Positions 15,288 to 21,924 of a DNA stretch of 28,863 nucleotides are shown piece by piece. This DNA is from Pseudomonadota bacterium (GTDB lineage: Bacteria; Pseudomonadota; Alphaproteobacteria; Sphingomonadales; Sphingomonadaceae), in assembly GCA_023424095.1 (NCBI GenBank), contig JAFAEG010000084.1, positions 1 through 28,863 on the forward strand, in the 5' to 3' direction. Each line of letters starts with the position of its first letter. The stretch's first letter is position 1. The notes under the pieces were generated by a model. That model was given only the letters and a program-made list of their open reading frames with translations. It had not been told where the DNA came from and ran no database searches. The position numbers were made by a program, and so were the translations under genes.

Positions 15288-15968
15288 TCAATAACCCGCA
15301 TCTTCAGGAAGGTGGGACCAGGCGCGTTCGCGATACCATTTGGTCACGACATATTTCAGCCCCGCCTCGACCGGGCTGCCCTGGTGCATGGACTTCTCGT
15401 TGGGCTCGCCCTCGGGCGTCAGATTGTTCCAGATCAACAGATTGCCGGTGCGCGGCCGGACCGCGACATCGACCGCGGTGAAGCGGGTGTAGCCGCCCGC
15501 CGCGGGCTCGTTCAGGAAGGCCATCGCCGTCCAGGTGCGCTGCCCGCCGACCTCCTGGGTCTTGGCGTAATAATCCTCGCCCGGGATGAAATAATCCCAA
15601 TGCGGCTTGAACTGCTGGCCGACCGCATAACGCTGGCCCTGGATCGTCTCGCCCAATTCCTTCTGAATGCCGACCACCTCGCGGATGCGCCGGTCGACCT
15701 CCACCATCAACGGATGATCGGGCGGCGGATTGCCGCTGTAGCTGGTGCGATATTCGGGGTCGGGATGCGGCGCCATGATGCCGGACGGGACCAGATGCTG
15801 GTCGACCAAAGCGATCATCTGCTCGCACAATTCGGGCGGCAGCACGTCGCGGACGATGAACAGATCGAGCCCGTCGGCGTCGATCTTCAGCGCCTTCGGG
15901 TCGGCGATCAGGCGCGCCCTGACCCAGGCGCCAATCTTGATGCGATATTCGGCATGCGCGCTGGCCAT
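15288..15968 (-). CDS. 2-oxoglutarate/Fe(II)-dependent oxygenase, prolyl 4-hydroxylase type
   Basis: These enzymes use 2-oxoglutarate, O2 and ferrous iron to hydroxylate a substrate, often a protein side chain. The 226-residue protein has the double-stranded beta-helix with iron ligands H123 and D125 (FKPHWDYF) and H195 (KSMHQGSPV). K205 (GLKYVVTKWYRER) would bind the 2-oxoglutarate carboxylate. The region RTWTAMAFLNEPAAGGYTRF is the usual P4H core. All catalytic residues are present. No signal peptide is seen, so it acts in the cytoplasm. The start lacks a clear ribosome site. It is 77 bases before the DUF885 gene on the same strand. The hydroxylated partner is unknown. Confidence 0.9.
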   Translation of the reverse strand: MASAHAEYRIKIGAWVRARLIADPKALKIDADGLDLFIVRDVLPPELCEQMIALVDQHLVPSGIMAPHPDPEYRTSYSGNPPPDHPLMVEVDRRIREVVGIQKELGETIQGQRYAVGQQFKPHWDYFIPGEDYYAKTQEVGGQRTWTAMAFLNEPAAGGYTRFTAVDVAVRPRTGNLLIWNNLTPEGEPNEKSMHQGSPVEAGLKYVVTKWYRERAWSHLPEDAGY

Positions 15969-16002
15969 CGGGCGACCATAAGCAGAGGCACGGGCAAAGG
16001 AA

Positions 16003-16032
16003 AAGCCCGGAGCGAACGAACGCTCCGGGCTT
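16003..16032 (-). terminator. Rho-independent terminator of the RcnB-like gene
   Basis: A perfect 12-bp stem (16003-16014 with 16021-16032; AAGCCCGGAGCG) closes a 6-base loop. On the minus strand it follows the RcnB-like stop by 27 bases and ends in CTTTTCCTTT. It should also insulate the oxygenase gene downstream. Confidence 0.8.
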
Positions 16033-16059
16033 CCCGAACTCGGTAAAGCCGACCGGGCC

Positions 16060-16965
16060 TTACCAGAAGAAGTCGTAGATCACGTCGACGATCTCGCCGT
16101 TATACGTGTCCACAAGGACGACATCGTTATAGTAGCGCACCCACTGGTAGCCGTAGGGCGCCGGCGGCAGACGATAGGTCCACGGATCGTTGATCCAGTA
16201 ATTCTGGCCCCAGAACAGCCGGTCCAGGATGTTGCCGATCGAGAAGCGGTTGTAGCCGTAGCCGCGATAGGGCGAATAATAAGGCTGGATCCGGAACACG
16301 AAGCGGTTGGTGTTGCGATAGCGCTGCCAATCGTAGCGATTGTCGTTGCGCCAGCCGCGGTTCCAATTGCCCCGGTCGCCGCGGCGATCGTTGCGCCAGT
16401 CGCGGCGGTCGCCCCCACGGTCATTCCGCCAGTCGCGGCGGTCGTCCCGGCGATCGTTCCGCCAGTCCTGACGGTTTTCACGGCGATCCTCGCGGCGGGC
16501 CTGACGCTGCGAACCCTGCTGCTGGACCAGGGCGCGATACTGCTCCTGAGTCCCGTTGCGGCGGGCATTCTGGCGATCGAGGCGCTCATAGCGCTCGCGA
16601 TGAGCCTCCATCCGCGCATCGTTGGGATTGCCCATCCAGCCGTTGCGGGTCGGACGATCCTGACGCTGCTGCTGAGCAACCGCCGGCCGCTGCTGACGCT
16701 GCGGCTGGGCCTGGCGGAGCGGCTGGGCCTGCCGGGCCTGCTGGCGCTGGCCGCGATTCTCCTGACGCGCTTCCTGACGCTGGGAGCGATTCTCCTGGCG
16801 CGCCTCCTGGCGTTGGGAGCGGTTTTCCTGGCGCTGCTGCGTGCGTTCGGCACGCGGCTGGCGCGCTTCGCTGCTGCTTCGCCAACCTTCGCCACGCTGA
16901 GCCATCGCCGCGGTCGGCGCAGCAACGCTGGCCGCCAGCAAGGCGAGAAACATGACCTTACGCAT
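16060..16965 (-). CDS. RcnB-like secreted protein with two repeat arrays
   Basis: The C-terminal 40 residues (YRLPPAPYGYQWVRYYNDVV, then LVDTYNGEIVDVIYDFFW) match the RcnB fold, known from the E. coli periplasmic protein that modulates Ni and Co export. The 301-residue product has a signal peptide (cleavage near AMA-Q, residue 22-23). It then has a very Gln/Arg-rich region with three 11-residue units (46-78), a linker, three 11-residue Asp/Arg/Trp units (167-199), and an Asn/Arg/Tyr-rich stretch. It is far longer than plain RcnB (about 110 residues). I chose ATG 16965 because GGAGGT stands 9 bases before it; the ATG at 16974 would be only 1 base away. Metal binding is not shown: the protein has almost no His and no Cys. 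Function is inferred only from the fold. Confidence 0.85.
   Translation of the reverse strand: MRKVMFLALLAASVAAPTAAMAQRGEGWRSSSEARQPRAERTQQRQENRSQRQEARQENRSQRQEARQENRGQRQQARQAQPLRQAQPQRQQRPAVAQQQRQDRPTRNGWMGNPNDARMEAHRERYERLDRQNARRNGTQEQYRALVQQQGSQRQARREDRRENRQDWRNDRRDDRRDWRNDRGGDRRDWRNDRRGDRGNWNRGWRNDNRYDWQRYRNTNRFVFRIQPYYSPYRGYGYNRFSIGNILDRLFWGQNYWINDPWTYRLPPAPYGYQWVRYYNDVVLVDTYNGEIVDVIYDFFW
16369..16467 (-). repeat. 33-bp tandem repeat, Asp/Arg/Trp array
   Basis: Three units of 11 codons within the RcnB-like gene encode variants of DWRNDRRDDRR (residues 167-199), followed by a partial fourth unit NWNRGWRNDNR. Each unit places Trp, Arg, Asn and Asp at fixed spacing. Confidence 0.8.
16732..16830 (-). 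repeat. 33-bp tandem repeat, Gln/Glu/Arg array
   Basis: Three near-identical units of 11 codons in the RcnB-like gene encode QENRSQRQEAR twice and QENRGQRQQAR once (residues 46-78). The DNA of the units differs at a few third positions, so the array is not a very recent expansion. Confidence 0.85.
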
Positions 16966-16974
16966 CGACTTCAT

Positions 16975-16980
16975 ACCTCC
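16975..16980 (-). promoter_or_regulatory. Ribosome binding site that sets the RcnB-like start
   Basis: GGAGGT is a strong Shine-Dalgarno. It lies 9 bases from the ATG at 16965 but only 1 base from the ATG at 16974, so the inner ATG is favoured. Confidence 0.75.
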
Positions 16981-17081
16981 ATGTGGCGGCCCACGCAGAC
17001 CGCCTCGATGGCCGCTATTTGCCCTCCTGAGGATGAGCGCTGGCTGAATTGAATTGCGGCCATTCGTTCATCTTCATTCAT

Positions 17082-17097
17082 GTTTCGGCCATGAAAC
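17082..17097. promoter_or_regulatory. Small inverted repeat in the divergent intergenic region
   Basis: GTTTC-N6-GAAAC lies in the 189-base gap between the RcnB-like gene and the zinc-ribbon gene. The spacing could suit a dimeric regulator. The gap holds no gene; nothing else firm was seen in it. Confidence 0.3.
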
Positions 17098-17154
17098 TTG
17101 TTCGCCGGGGCGGGCGTTGAAGCTGCAATCGAGTTATCGAAAAGGAGCCAGCAA

Positions 17155-17409
17155 ATGGCGACCAGCTTCTACAATCCCCGCGGCGGCGGCGAGTTTCGTC
17201 TGCAGGATCGCGGCTATCACGTCGTCTATCGCGACCGCGAAGTGAATCATTGCCCCGGTTGCGGGCGCAGCAACTGGCTGATCGGCCGGATGATGGCCGA
17301 ATGCGCCTTCTGCGACACGGCCCTGCCGCTGGAAAGCGGGCTGATGCGCGGCAATCATTCGGTGCGTCACACCGGCCGCCATTATGGCGAGGACATGCTC
17401 GCCGCCTGA
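17155..17409 (+). CDS. Small zinc-ribbon-like protein
   Basis: The 84-residue protein has two CxxC knuckles, HCPGCGRSNW (C33, C36) and AECAFCDTAL (C50, C53), spaced as a four-Cys zinc ribbon. The first half (FYNPRGGGEFRLQDRGYHVV) is likely beta strands. No signal peptide or membrane segment is seen, so it is cytoplasmic. The start is certain: AAGGAG lies 8 bases before the ATG, and the longer upstream frame lacks such a site. I do not recognise a named family. The fold could bind RNA, DNA or a protein partner; none is indicated by the neighbours. It is divergent from the RcnB-like gene and followed by a hairpin that may end its message. Confidence 0.85.
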   Translation: MATSFYNPRGGGEFRLQDRGYHVVYRDREVNHCPGCGRSNWLIGRMMAECAFCDTALPLESGLMRGNHSVRHTGRHYGEDMLAA

Positions 17410-17439
17410 GCCGGAGCGGCATTTCGCACACGCTCCGGC
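17410..17439 (+). terminator. Hairpin after the zinc-ribbon gene
   Basis: GCCGGAGCG (17410-17418) pairs perfectly with CGCTCCGGC (17431-17439) over a 12-base loop, right after the stop codon. The following CGCTTAAGCG is a 10-base palindrome but no T-tract is present, so it is a weak terminator candidate. Confidence 0.4.
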
Positions 17440-17496
17440 GCTTAAGCGGGAGCGCGTTAACCAAGATTTGACGTCCCTTGCCTATGCTCCCCGTCC

Positions 17497-17922
17497 ATGG
17501 CGGGGAGCACATCCTTCTTGTGGGCGGCGGCGGGCCTGATCGGGCTGATCTCGGTCGCGCCCGGGATCGACCGCGCCGTTCCCAACAATGTCCCCGCGAA
17601 TGAGGGGGTCGATGGCTTTGCGATCGAGCGCGCGGCGGACGGCCAATTCTATGTGGACGGACAGGTGGGCGGCACGAACGTGCGCTTCCTGGTCGATCCC
17701 GACGCAAACGCGGTGCTGATCGCCGGCCCGGATGCCGAACGGATCGGGCTCTCTGCAGGCAATGGCAGTGTGACGCTCGATTCTCTTTCCGTGGGCCCGA
17801 CCCGGCAGCGCGCGATCGCCGCGCAGGTGGCGCCGGCCATGCCCGTCTCGATCCTTGGCCGCACCTATCTCGATCGCCTCGCCACCGCCGATGTGCGCGG
17901 CGACCGTCTCATCCTGCGCTAA
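17497..17922 (+). CDS. Aspartyl-protease-like protein with altered active-site motif
   Basis: The protein (141 residues) resembles the retropepsin-like clan AA family (TIGR02281 type), membrane-anchored proteins with one aspartyl protease lobe. It opens with a hydrophobic segment (7-22). Residues 50-66 (GQFYVDGQVGGTNVRFLV) and the end (SILGRTYLDRL, then RGDRLILR) match family blocks. The catalytic motif should read D-T-G followed by a small residue, but here reads D67-P68-D69-A. Asp67 remains, while the Thr and Gly needed to shape the active site are gone. The family usually has VALVA-like strands before LLG; here VAPAMPVSILG. It is probably not an active protease, perhaps a binding protein. 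The ATG has no clear ribosome site. It ends 4 bases inside the convergent PPIase gene. Confidence 0.75.
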   Translation: MAGSTSFLWAAAGLIGLISVAPGIDRAVPNNVPANEGVDGFAIERAADGQFYVDGQVGGTNVRFLVDPDANAVLIAGPDAERIGLSAGNGSVTLDSLSVGPTRQRAIAAQVAPAMPVSILGRTYLDRLATADVRGDRLILR

Positions 17923-18857
17923 CTTTTCCGCCGCACCGGCACCGGCGCGTTGCAGATGTCGACGCCGCCCGCCGGCCGGTTGAAGAAGGTGCCGCCGCGA
18001 TTGGCGCGCCCGGTCAGATAGAGCCCGAAGGCGGTACTGTCGGTCTTCAGATATTCAAAGCGCGGACGCTGTGCCGCGGGCAGATCGGCGGCGACGCGGA
18101 TCGCCCGGATCGGAATCGGCCGTTCGCCGCGATCCGCCTGATAGAAACCCAGCGCTCCAGTGCCGCGCGGCCGTGCCGAGAGCGCGCTCATCCCCTCCAC
18201 GACCCGGCCGACATTGGCGATGTTGCGATCCAGATGGCGCGGGCCGTGGCCGATCACGGCATAAAGTTCGCCGCCCGTCCCGGTGTCGGGCGCCAGGTCG
18301 CGGCCGACGCCGACCGTGGCGTAACAATGCGGCAGCCAGGCCGTGCCCGCCATGTCGTCCCAGGCCAGCGGCCAGCCCGCCGCATAGCCGGTGCCCGCCG
18401 CATAAGCATCGGGGGCGCGGGCCGGCACGGAAGCCAGACCGGTGAGCGGCCGCTCATATTCCGCCGGCGGCGTGCGCTCGACGCCGGCCGGCAGCGGCAC
18501 CTGCGCGTCGCCATTGCCCCATTGCGCGACATAATTGTCCTGCACGCGATAGATGGTCGCGTCGTTCCACCAGCCGGCGCGGGCGAAGGCGCGGATGTTG
18601 GCGACGTGGACCGGCGCGAATTCCGGCGCGAGCTGGATGACGATGCGGCTGTTGTCGGCCAGGTCCATGACCAGCAGGTCCTCGGCCGCAATCTCCTGCC
18701 AATCGGCGGGCGTCGTCGCCGCGATCACATCCGACGGCTCGGTCGCCCCCTGCACGGGCATCGGCCGCCACTGGCGCGGGCGCTCAGGGGTGCAGGCCGC
18801 GAGCGCCAGCCAGCCAGCCGCCAGCCCGGCAGCAATGATGCCATGTCCAAGCCGCAT
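17919..18857 (-). CDS. Cyclophilin-type peptidyl-prolyl isomerase, lipoprotein
   Basis: Cyclophilins catalyse cis-trans isomerisation of prolyl bonds. The 312-residue product has a signal peptide with lipobox LAAC (Cys22), so it is anchored in the envelope. Residues 60-120 hold the core: LADNSRIVIQLAPEFAPVHV, then WWNDATIYRVQDNYVAQWGN, with R104 in the place of the catalytic Arg. The later part (TAWLPHCYATVGVGRDLAPD and GELYAVIGHGPRHLDRNIAN) also fits a long cyclophilin with insertions. The C-terminus is extended, with FEYLKTDSTAFGLYL. I chose ATG 18857 because of GGAAGAAGG upstream and the signal peptide. It follows the 272-residue secreted protein by 34 bases and likely belongs to the M13 operon. 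The core motif is diverged, so isomerase activity is likely, not certain. Confidence 0.85.
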   Translation of the reverse strand: MRLGHGIIAAGLAAGWLALAACTPERPRQWRPMPVQGATEPSDVIAATTPADWQEIAAEDLLVMDLADNSRIVIQLAPEFAPVHVANIRAFARAGWWNDATIYRVQDNYVAQWGNGDAQVPLPAGVERTPPAEYERPLTGLASVPARAPDAYAAGTGYAAGWPLAWDDMAGTAWLPHCYATVGVGRDLAPDTGTGGELYAVIGHGPRHLDRNIANVGRVVEGMSALSARPRGTGALGFYQADRGERPIPIRAIRVAADLPAAQRPRFEYLKTDSTAFGLYLTGRANRGGTFFNRPAGGVDICNAPVPVRRKS

Positions 18858-18891
18858 CCTTCTTCCTCTCTCGATCGATCGCAAAATCAGT

Positions 18892-19710
18892 TCAGTCCCG
18901 GTTCGACCTGGTCTGCGCATCCCCGATGCTGGAGACGTAGCGAATCCCTTCGCCCGTCACTTCCCAGATGGATTCGCGGGTGCCGACATAGACCGGCATC
19001 CGCGCCACCAAGGCGCTGAAGACGTGAATCTCCGTCGGCACGGGATCGAGCAAATGCGTCACAGTCAAAGCGACCGGCTGATTCTCACCGGCGGGCGGCT
19101 TCGTCATGTTGAGACAGGAATTGGTGAAAGCGCGCTGGGCCGTGATTGCCCCGGCATTGTCGAGCGTCAGCCGATGGTGCCCGCCGAACGGGATCGTGTT
19201 CAGGTCGGTTTGCGGCGTCATCACATAGATGTCGATTGGTCCATCGGGAGCCGATGGTGGCACGATGGCCAGGTTTGCGCTCCTGCCGCACATCGACAGG
19301 CTCGGAGCGGCCGCCGCCAGCTGCGCGCGCACGCGCGAGAGGCGCTGTTGCGGGGGCGACAGCGCCGGACGCTGGCCGGGGGCGAAGATTTCGCGGCTCG
19401 CGACACCATTGGCGCCGAAGCGGCCGCGATAAAGCGCGACGGCATTGTCGCCCTCCAGCGCGAAGAAGATGACGACATGGCCTTGCTCGTCTCGATCGAC
19501 GATGAAGCCGCGGACGTCCTGTTGCTGAGCGCGCGGAACCCGCTCCTGCATGTCGTCGGTCGCGACCCAGGCCGCGCGGTCCAGCGCGAACAGCAATTGC
19601 CCGCGCTCCAGCACCCAGTCGAGCTGGCGCTGCTGCTCGGGGGTTTGGGCGGCGGCGGGACCGGCAAGGGTGGTCACGATCGCGGCGGCAATGGCGAACA
19701 GATGGCGCAT
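18892..19710 (-). CDS. Secreted 272-residue protein, paralogue of the one at 24045-24863
   Basis: No named family is recognised. A signal peptide (cleavage near AAA-Q, residue 21-22) is followed by about 250 residues of alpha and beta pattern. It is a clear paralogue of the protein at the other end of the M13 pair, equal in length. Shared points are: a helix with ALDRAAWVATDD against VLDQASRTATGD; ALYRGRFG against AIYRGSVI; a Cys in SMCGRS (C141) against QACGPD (C149); IPFGGHHRLT against IPGGGHFRIT; a second Cys (C199 against C206); EIHVFSAL against ELHVFLSL; and VTGEGI near the end. The two Cys could form a disulfide. GGGGAAGAG precedes the start. It lies between the first M13 gene and the PPIase, spaced 52 and 34 bases. 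Confidence 0.82.
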   Translation of the reverse strand: MRHLFAIAAAIVTTLAGPAAAQTPEQQRQLDWVLERGQLLFALDRAAWVATDDMQERVPRAQQQDVRGFIVDRDEQGHVVIFFALEGDNAVALYRGRFGANGVASREIFAPGQRPALSPPQQRLSRVRAQLAAAAPSLSMCGRSANLAIVPPSAPDGPIDIYVMTPQTDLNTIPFGGHHRLTLDNAGAITAQRAFTNSCLNMTKPPAGENQPVALTVTHLLDPVPTEIHVFSALVARMPVYVGTRESIWEVTGEGIRYVSSIGDAQTRSNRD

Positions 19711-19762
19711 GCTCTTCCCCCATGTGGCAAGAGCTTAGCGCATCGCGCGCCCGGCGGAAGCC

Positions 19763-21844
19763 CTAGCGCACTTCCTCCCAGATCCGCACGCGCTGCTCGG
19801 GCGGCAGATAGAGGGCGTCGCCCGGCTGGACGTTGAAGGCGCGATACCAGGCGTCCATGTTCCGAACGATGCCGTTGACCCGATATTGCGGCGGGGCATG
19901 TTCGTCGGTCAGCACCACCTGCCGCATCAGATTGTCGCTGCTGTGGCTGGCCCAGGTCTGGGCGAAGGCGATGAAGAAACGCTGGTCCCCGGTCAGACCG
20001 TTCAGCACCGGCGGCTCGCCATGCTGGGCGACGTGGCGGCGATAGGCGGCATAAGCGATCTCCAGCCCGCCCAGATCGCCAATATTCTCGCCCATCGTCA
20101 CTTCCGCATTCACCCGGAAACCGGGCAGCGGCTCATAAGTGGCGAATTGCGCGCCAAGCCGCGCGGCGATGGCATCGTAACGCTCCGACGAGGCCGCGCT
20201 CCACCAGTCGCGCAGCATGCCGGCGCGGTCGAAACGGCGGCCCTGATCGTCGAAGCCGTGGCCCAGTTCATGGCCGATCGCCGAGCCGATCCGGCCGTAA
20301 TTGGTCGGCGCGTCATAGCTAGGATCGAACAGGGGCTTTTGCAGGATGCCGGCCGGGAAAGTGATCTGGTTCAGCAGCACATTGTAGCTGGCGCCGACCG
20401 TCTGCGCGGTCATCGGCCATTCGTTGCGGTCGACCGGCTCGGCCAGCCGCTCGCCGTCGCGGCGCAGCCCCCATTCCGACAGCCGCATGATGTTGCCGAC
20501 CAGATCGTTCGGCTCCTGGCGGACGCTGGTGAGATCGGTCGGCGTCGTCGGCCCGCCGATCTGCGTGCCGATCGCCTCGAGCTTGGCGAGCGCCTCGCGC
20601 CGGGTCGGCTCGTCCATCCAGCTCAGCCGCCCCAGCCGGTCGTTGAAGGCGGCGCGGATGTTGCCGATCAGCTCGTTCAGGGTGGTGCGGCTGGCGGCCG
20701 GGAAATGGCGGTCGAGATAGATTTGCCCGACCGTCTCGCCGAGCGTGCCATCGACCAGCCGGACCGCGCGGGCCCAGCGCGGATGCTGGGTCTGCAGGCC
20801 GTAAAGGGCGCGCGAGCCGAAGGCGAATTCGGCCTCTTGAAACGGCCGCGACAGATAGGGGGCGAAGGCGTCGATGAAGGAGAAGGTCAGCCAATCCTTC
20901 CACGTCTCCAGCGGCACTTCGTCGAGGATTCGGCCGGCGTCGGCCACCGCGCTCGGCGTCTGCACGATGATACGCTCGGCGCGGCCGAAGCCCATCAGAT
21001 CGAGATAGCGATTCCAGTCGAATTGCGGCGCGAGCGCGACCAGTTCGGCCCTCGTCATCGCATTGTAGGTGGTCCGCACGTCGCGCAGCCGCTCCGGCGC
21101 CCAATGCGTCTCCGCCAGCCGCCGCTCGAGCGCGTAGATGCGCTGGGCCCGCGCTTCCGGCTCGCTCATCCCCGCGAGGCGGAAGGTGGTCGCCATGTAG
21201 GTCTGCAGCGCGGTTCGATAGGCGTCGAATTCGGGGCCTTCGCGCAGATAATGATCGCGGGTCGGCATGTGCGTGCCGCCCTGGCTGACGGCCAGCACGT
21301 AACGGCGGGTGTCGCCGGTATCGGGAATGACGCCGACGCTGATCGGCATGTTGTAGCCATTTTCCGAAAAGACGGTGATCAGGGTCGCGCGGTCGGCAAT
21401 CCCGTTGATTCGGGCGAGATAGGGCCGGATCGGGTCGAGCCCGAGCTGCTCGATCCGCGCCTCGTCCATGAAGCTGCGGTAAAGGGCTGAAACCTGCCGG
21501 CCCGCCGGCGTGTCGTTCGGCGTTTCGATGATCGCACGGACCTGCCCTTCCACGTCCTCGGCGACCTGGGCGTGCAGGCTGAACGAGGCATCGGTCGGGC
21601 CGAGCCGCTCCTTTACGAAGGCGGTCCAGGCGCCGTTGGCGTGGCCGTAAAAATCATCGCCGGGGCGGATCGCCGGATTGCGCGCGGTGAGGTTGATGCC
21701 GGTGTCGGCGAAGCCGAACACGTCGACCGGCATGGCCGGCTGCGCGGCGGGCGGGACCGGCGCCGTGGCCGACTGGGCGAGCGCCGCCGGCGCGGTGGAA
21801 ATGGCGAGAGCGGCGGCGAGGGCGAGGTTACGCAGGAACGGCAC
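19763..21844 (-). CDS. M13-family (neprilysin-like) metallopeptidase, variant substrate motif
   Basis: M13 enzymes are zinc endopeptidases that cut short peptides; bacterial forms are exported. The 693-residue protein has a signal peptide (cleavage near ALA-Q) and the N-terminal helical domain (GDDFYGHANGAW is the usual start). The zinc site is HELGH (525-529), the third ligand Glu586 lies in GENIGDLGG, and D590 supports it. VNGIVRNMDAWYRAFNV and RVRIWEEVR form the typical C-terminus. The NAYY motif that binds the substrate backbone reads G484-A-S-Y, so the Asn is missing, unlike in its neighbour. The start is GTG with AGGAG 5 bases before it. It follows the second M13 gene by 80 bases containing a hairpin. 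Zinc binding is intact, so peptide specificity or rate may be altered. Confidence 0.93.
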   Translation of the reverse strand: MPFLRNLALAAALAISTAPAALAQSATAPVPPAAQPAMPVDVFGFADTGINLTARNPAIRPGDDFYGHANGAWTAFVKERLGPTDASFSLHAQVAEDVEGQVRAIIETPNDTPAGRQVSALYRSFMDEARIEQLGLDPIRPYLARINGIADRATLITVFSENGYNMPISVGVIPDTGDTRRYVLAVSQGGTHMPTRDHYLREGPEFDAYRTALQTYMATTFRLAGMSEPEARAQRIYALERRLAETHWAPERLRDVRTTYNAMTRAELVALAPQFDWNRYLDLMGFGRAERIIVQTPSAVADAGRILDEVPLETWKDWLTFSFIDAFAPYLSRPFQEAEFAFGSRALYGLQTQHPRWARAVRLVDGTLGETVGQIYLDRHFPAASRTTLNELIGNIRAAFNDRLGRLSWMDEPTRREALAKLEAIGTQIGGPTTPTDLTSVRQEPNDLVGNIMRLSEWGLRRDGERLAEPVDRNEWPMTAQTVGASYNVLLNQITFPAGILQKPLFDPSYDAPTNYGRIGSAIGHELGHGFDDQGRRFDRAGMLRDWWSAASSERYDAIAARLGAQFATYEPLPGFRVNAEVTMGENIGDLGGLEIAYAAYRRHVAQHGEPPVLNGLTGDQRFFIAFAQTWASHSSDNLMRQVVLTDEHAPPQYRVNGIVRNMDAWYRAFNVQPGDALYLPPEQRVRIWEEVR

Positions 21845-21891
21845 GGTGGCTCCTAACCAGATGCGGCCGCCCCCAGCCGGGATATGAAAGT

Positions 21892-21915
21892 GAGGGGCCG
21901 GTCGCCCGGCCCCTC
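21892..21915 (-). terminator. Hairpin between the two M13 genes
   Basis: A perfect 10-bp stem (GAGGGGCCGG with its complement, 21892-21901 and 21906-21915) closes a TCGC loop. On the minus strand it follows the 21925-23982 gene and is succeeded by ACTTTCAT, so termination would be partial at best. It may instead stabilise the upstream message and lower expression of the downstream M13 gene. Confidence 0.5.
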
Positions 21916-21924
21916 GTGAAGCTC

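Noticed and set aside
15211..15291. Longer start of the DUF885 gene
   Set aside because: It would bury the lipoprotein signal peptide 27 residues inside the protein, whereas AAGGAAG fits the inner ATG.
16981..17060. Direct-repeat operator of a two-component system upstream of the RcnB-like gene
   Set aside because: TTCAGC and CTCATC stand 11 bases apart on the minus strand, but the match between the two halves is too poor to call.
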